Below, one piece after another: positions 58,601 through 61,600 of a stretch of 64,000 nucleotides of DNA (position 1 is its first letter; each line of letters opens with the position of its first letter). Both the position numbers and the translations under genes were made by a program. This stretch comes from Siphonodentalium dalli. Its lineage: Eukaryota; Mollusca; Scaphopoda; Gadilida; Siphonodentaliidae. The DNA lies in NCBI GenBank assembly GCA_032622095.1, contig CP136061.1, positions 231,196,944 to 231,260,943 on the forward strand, given 5' to 3'. The notes under the pieces were generated by a model. The model was not told the DNA's origin and made no database searches. It saw only the letters and a list, made by a program, of their open reading frames with translations.

Positions 58601-61600
58601 CCTAGTTTGTCCGAAATTTGTTAAAAAACATGGCCACCGGCAGCCATATGGGATTTAAAATTTGAATCTATTGGCACACCCCGCAGCCCGCATTTATTGG
58701 AGAATTGATTTGAAAATTTACAGGCATGTTTAGAATCGCCTAGATGGGAGCTATCAAATTTGAAATTCTTTTTATGAAAAACATGGCCACTGGCAGCCAT
58801 CTTGGATTTACTCTTTGCATGACTAAATCCTTTGGCACAACCTACAGACCACATCCCACATTTGAAATTCGTTGAAAAACATGGCTGCCAGCAGCCATCA
58901 TGGAATTTACTCTTTGTATGACTAAATCCTTTGACGTGCACTACAGACAACATCCCTCATCCGATCATCACCAACCTTCATATAGATCTTCGGGGGTGAC
59001 CTCTAGATGGGAGCCTCCTATTTTGACCGCAATTCGTAAAACATGGTCATCAGCAACCATCTTGGAATTTACTCTTCGTATGACTAAATCCTTTGGCGCA
59101 CCCTATAGACCACATCCCTCATCCGATCATCACCAAACTTCATATGGATCTTCAGGGTGACCTCTAGTTTACTTTACTTCTTTATCATTTTATTCATTGC
59201 TCAGCAAAAAATTAACTCCTTCCCAAGTTGAGCTACGCTATCATTGAAGTCAATTTTGAGCTATTGCCATTGGTTGGCATCTGTACATGCATCTATTTGT
59301 CAACAATTTCCTTCAGCACACCCTACAGGTCGTATTTCTCACCCGATCATCGCCAAACTGAATATGGATCTTCGGGATGACCACGGGATGGGAGTGATAG
59401 ATTTGTTTCCAACATCTGTTTAAAAACAGGAATTTGTCATCTTCAATTTTACTTATTTCACGACTAAGTACTTCAGAACACCCTACAAGCCACATTTGTC
59501 ATCCAATTGATCCCAAACTTCATATGGTTCCTCGGTTGACCTCTGCTTTGCTTCCACATTTAAACTTTCAATAAGATTAGGCAACTATAAAAGTCCTACT
59601 GGTTGTAGTGTGAGAAGAAGAGAAATGCAGTCTTAAATATCCTTATGAGCTTGAAATGCTGTGATCTGAGTCAGGGTTGGATTTGATGATATCTATTATG
59701 CGATATTTTAGAGTGTTTAGACAAGACGTGCATGGACAATCATTCAAAAAAATCCAATTTCGTTTGATTCTTTATGTGTATTGCCACAATCGATGATTGT
59801 AGTATTAGACATGCGTGTGGGCATATTGGGATTACTATCATTGGGTGTGACGCTGTTGAAAGAGTTGTTGTGGCTATATCCTTGTAATTCAATTGTATTA
59901 GCTATATACGAGGTCGAGGATAATCCTCCAGGGAGGAAGTGAATTACTAGCAATATCCTATAGGATACAGGGAAGACCTCAAGTACTAGGAAATAACTCT
60001 CAACAGAATTAACAGTTTCTGTTATTTTCTGCTGTAGATATTATTTCATGACTAATTCAGAACTGTACCCTCTTGTTTCATTTTCAGGACTGTGAAGCTG
60101 TTTGACTGTCGGAATCCCAATGAGAATCACAAATCATGGGAAATGGATGGGGAAGTGGAACGTGTGCTATGGAACCATCAGTCACCATTCCATTTCTTTG
60201 TATGTAAAAAATTCTCACATAATCATAGCAATCTGTATGAGGGACTTTCCTAGAGGTTTCATATAGAGAGGTCACTTCCAGGGATTTTTCCACCAATTGG
60301 GAAAGTGTCCTGGGAAAATTTGTGCCATATACAGACATAGAGGCCAAGCCTGAGTTTAGTGTACCTGTCATTTGCAGAATGAGGTCCCCAGAGGGTGAAT
60401 GTAGTGATGCTATCCCACACAGTGGGCTTGCATCACCAAATTTACCATCTTGGGACCTCATAGCATGACCTCATCTGCTATGGGAAACATAGACTCAGAT
60501 TGAAGTTCACAAATGATGAATATTGTGATGTACACCAATTGGGAACCTCGATTATGCAATGTGTTGTCTGCCAATTTGGGGTTATATAGAGAAACTAAAC
60601 TAAAAAAGAAATAGAATCTAAGATTCTATAGAAATTTGGTAATAAAGAAACTTTCCAGCGAAGATGAGGCCCAAGCAGGTTGATGTCCCCAGAAGGTGAA
60701 TTTAGTGATGCTAGCCCACTATGTGGGATAGCATCACTAAATTCACCCTCAGGGGACCTCATTCTGCAAATGACAGATACACTATAATCAGGCTTGATAG
60801 AGGCATATAATTGGGAATAGATAGAGAATATAGGAACAAGCATTTTCATTGTGAAGCTCAGTGCAATCAAACAGTTTAATGTAATTTGTAGATAGTTTAT
60901 TCGTATATTATACAATTGGAGCAAGAGGACATGAAAATCGTCATAAAATAAATGAGAAGTTCCATAATTTCTTCAGACAAGAGACTTTCTGTGAATTGGG
61001 ATTTTCGGGATCAAGTCGGAATATAGTGTCTGAAATTTGCAGAAAAAGGTCTCCCAGAGGGTGAGATTAGTGACACTATCCTGCACAGTGGGCTAGCATC
61101 ACCAATTCCCCCTCTGGGGACCTCATTCTGCTTAGGCCCCCAACTGCTATGGGAGACCTAGGGTCAGATTGAAATTCCCCAGTTGAAGTTGGTGATGTTC
61201 ACCCATTATCACCTCGATTATGCATTTTATCTTCTGCAAATTGGGGAATATAGAAATGAACAGAAGGGAAAAAGTAACTAAAACAATGTTAATTTGATAC
61301 TATAGATACTTTCCAGAAGATGAGGCCTAAGCAGAATGAGGTCCCCAATTGCTAGCATTTGGTGATGCTAGCCTGTTATGCGAGGTAGCATCACTAAATT
61401 CACCCTCTGGGGACTTCATTCTGCAAATGACAGACACACTATAAAGTTTGGGATCAGAAATTGCAAATAAACCTGACTACTTCGATTTTCTTATTTGGAA
61501 TGGGGCCTAATTTCGGCCCCTTTTATTGCCTAATAAAGTCTTCTCTTTAGTTATTTACTATGTAGAATTGGAGCGTTAAAGCGACTTGTAATATTAAACG

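Noticed and set aside
58621-59160. Frames of 86-110 codons on both strands
   Set aside because: By-products of the ~155-bp tandem array.
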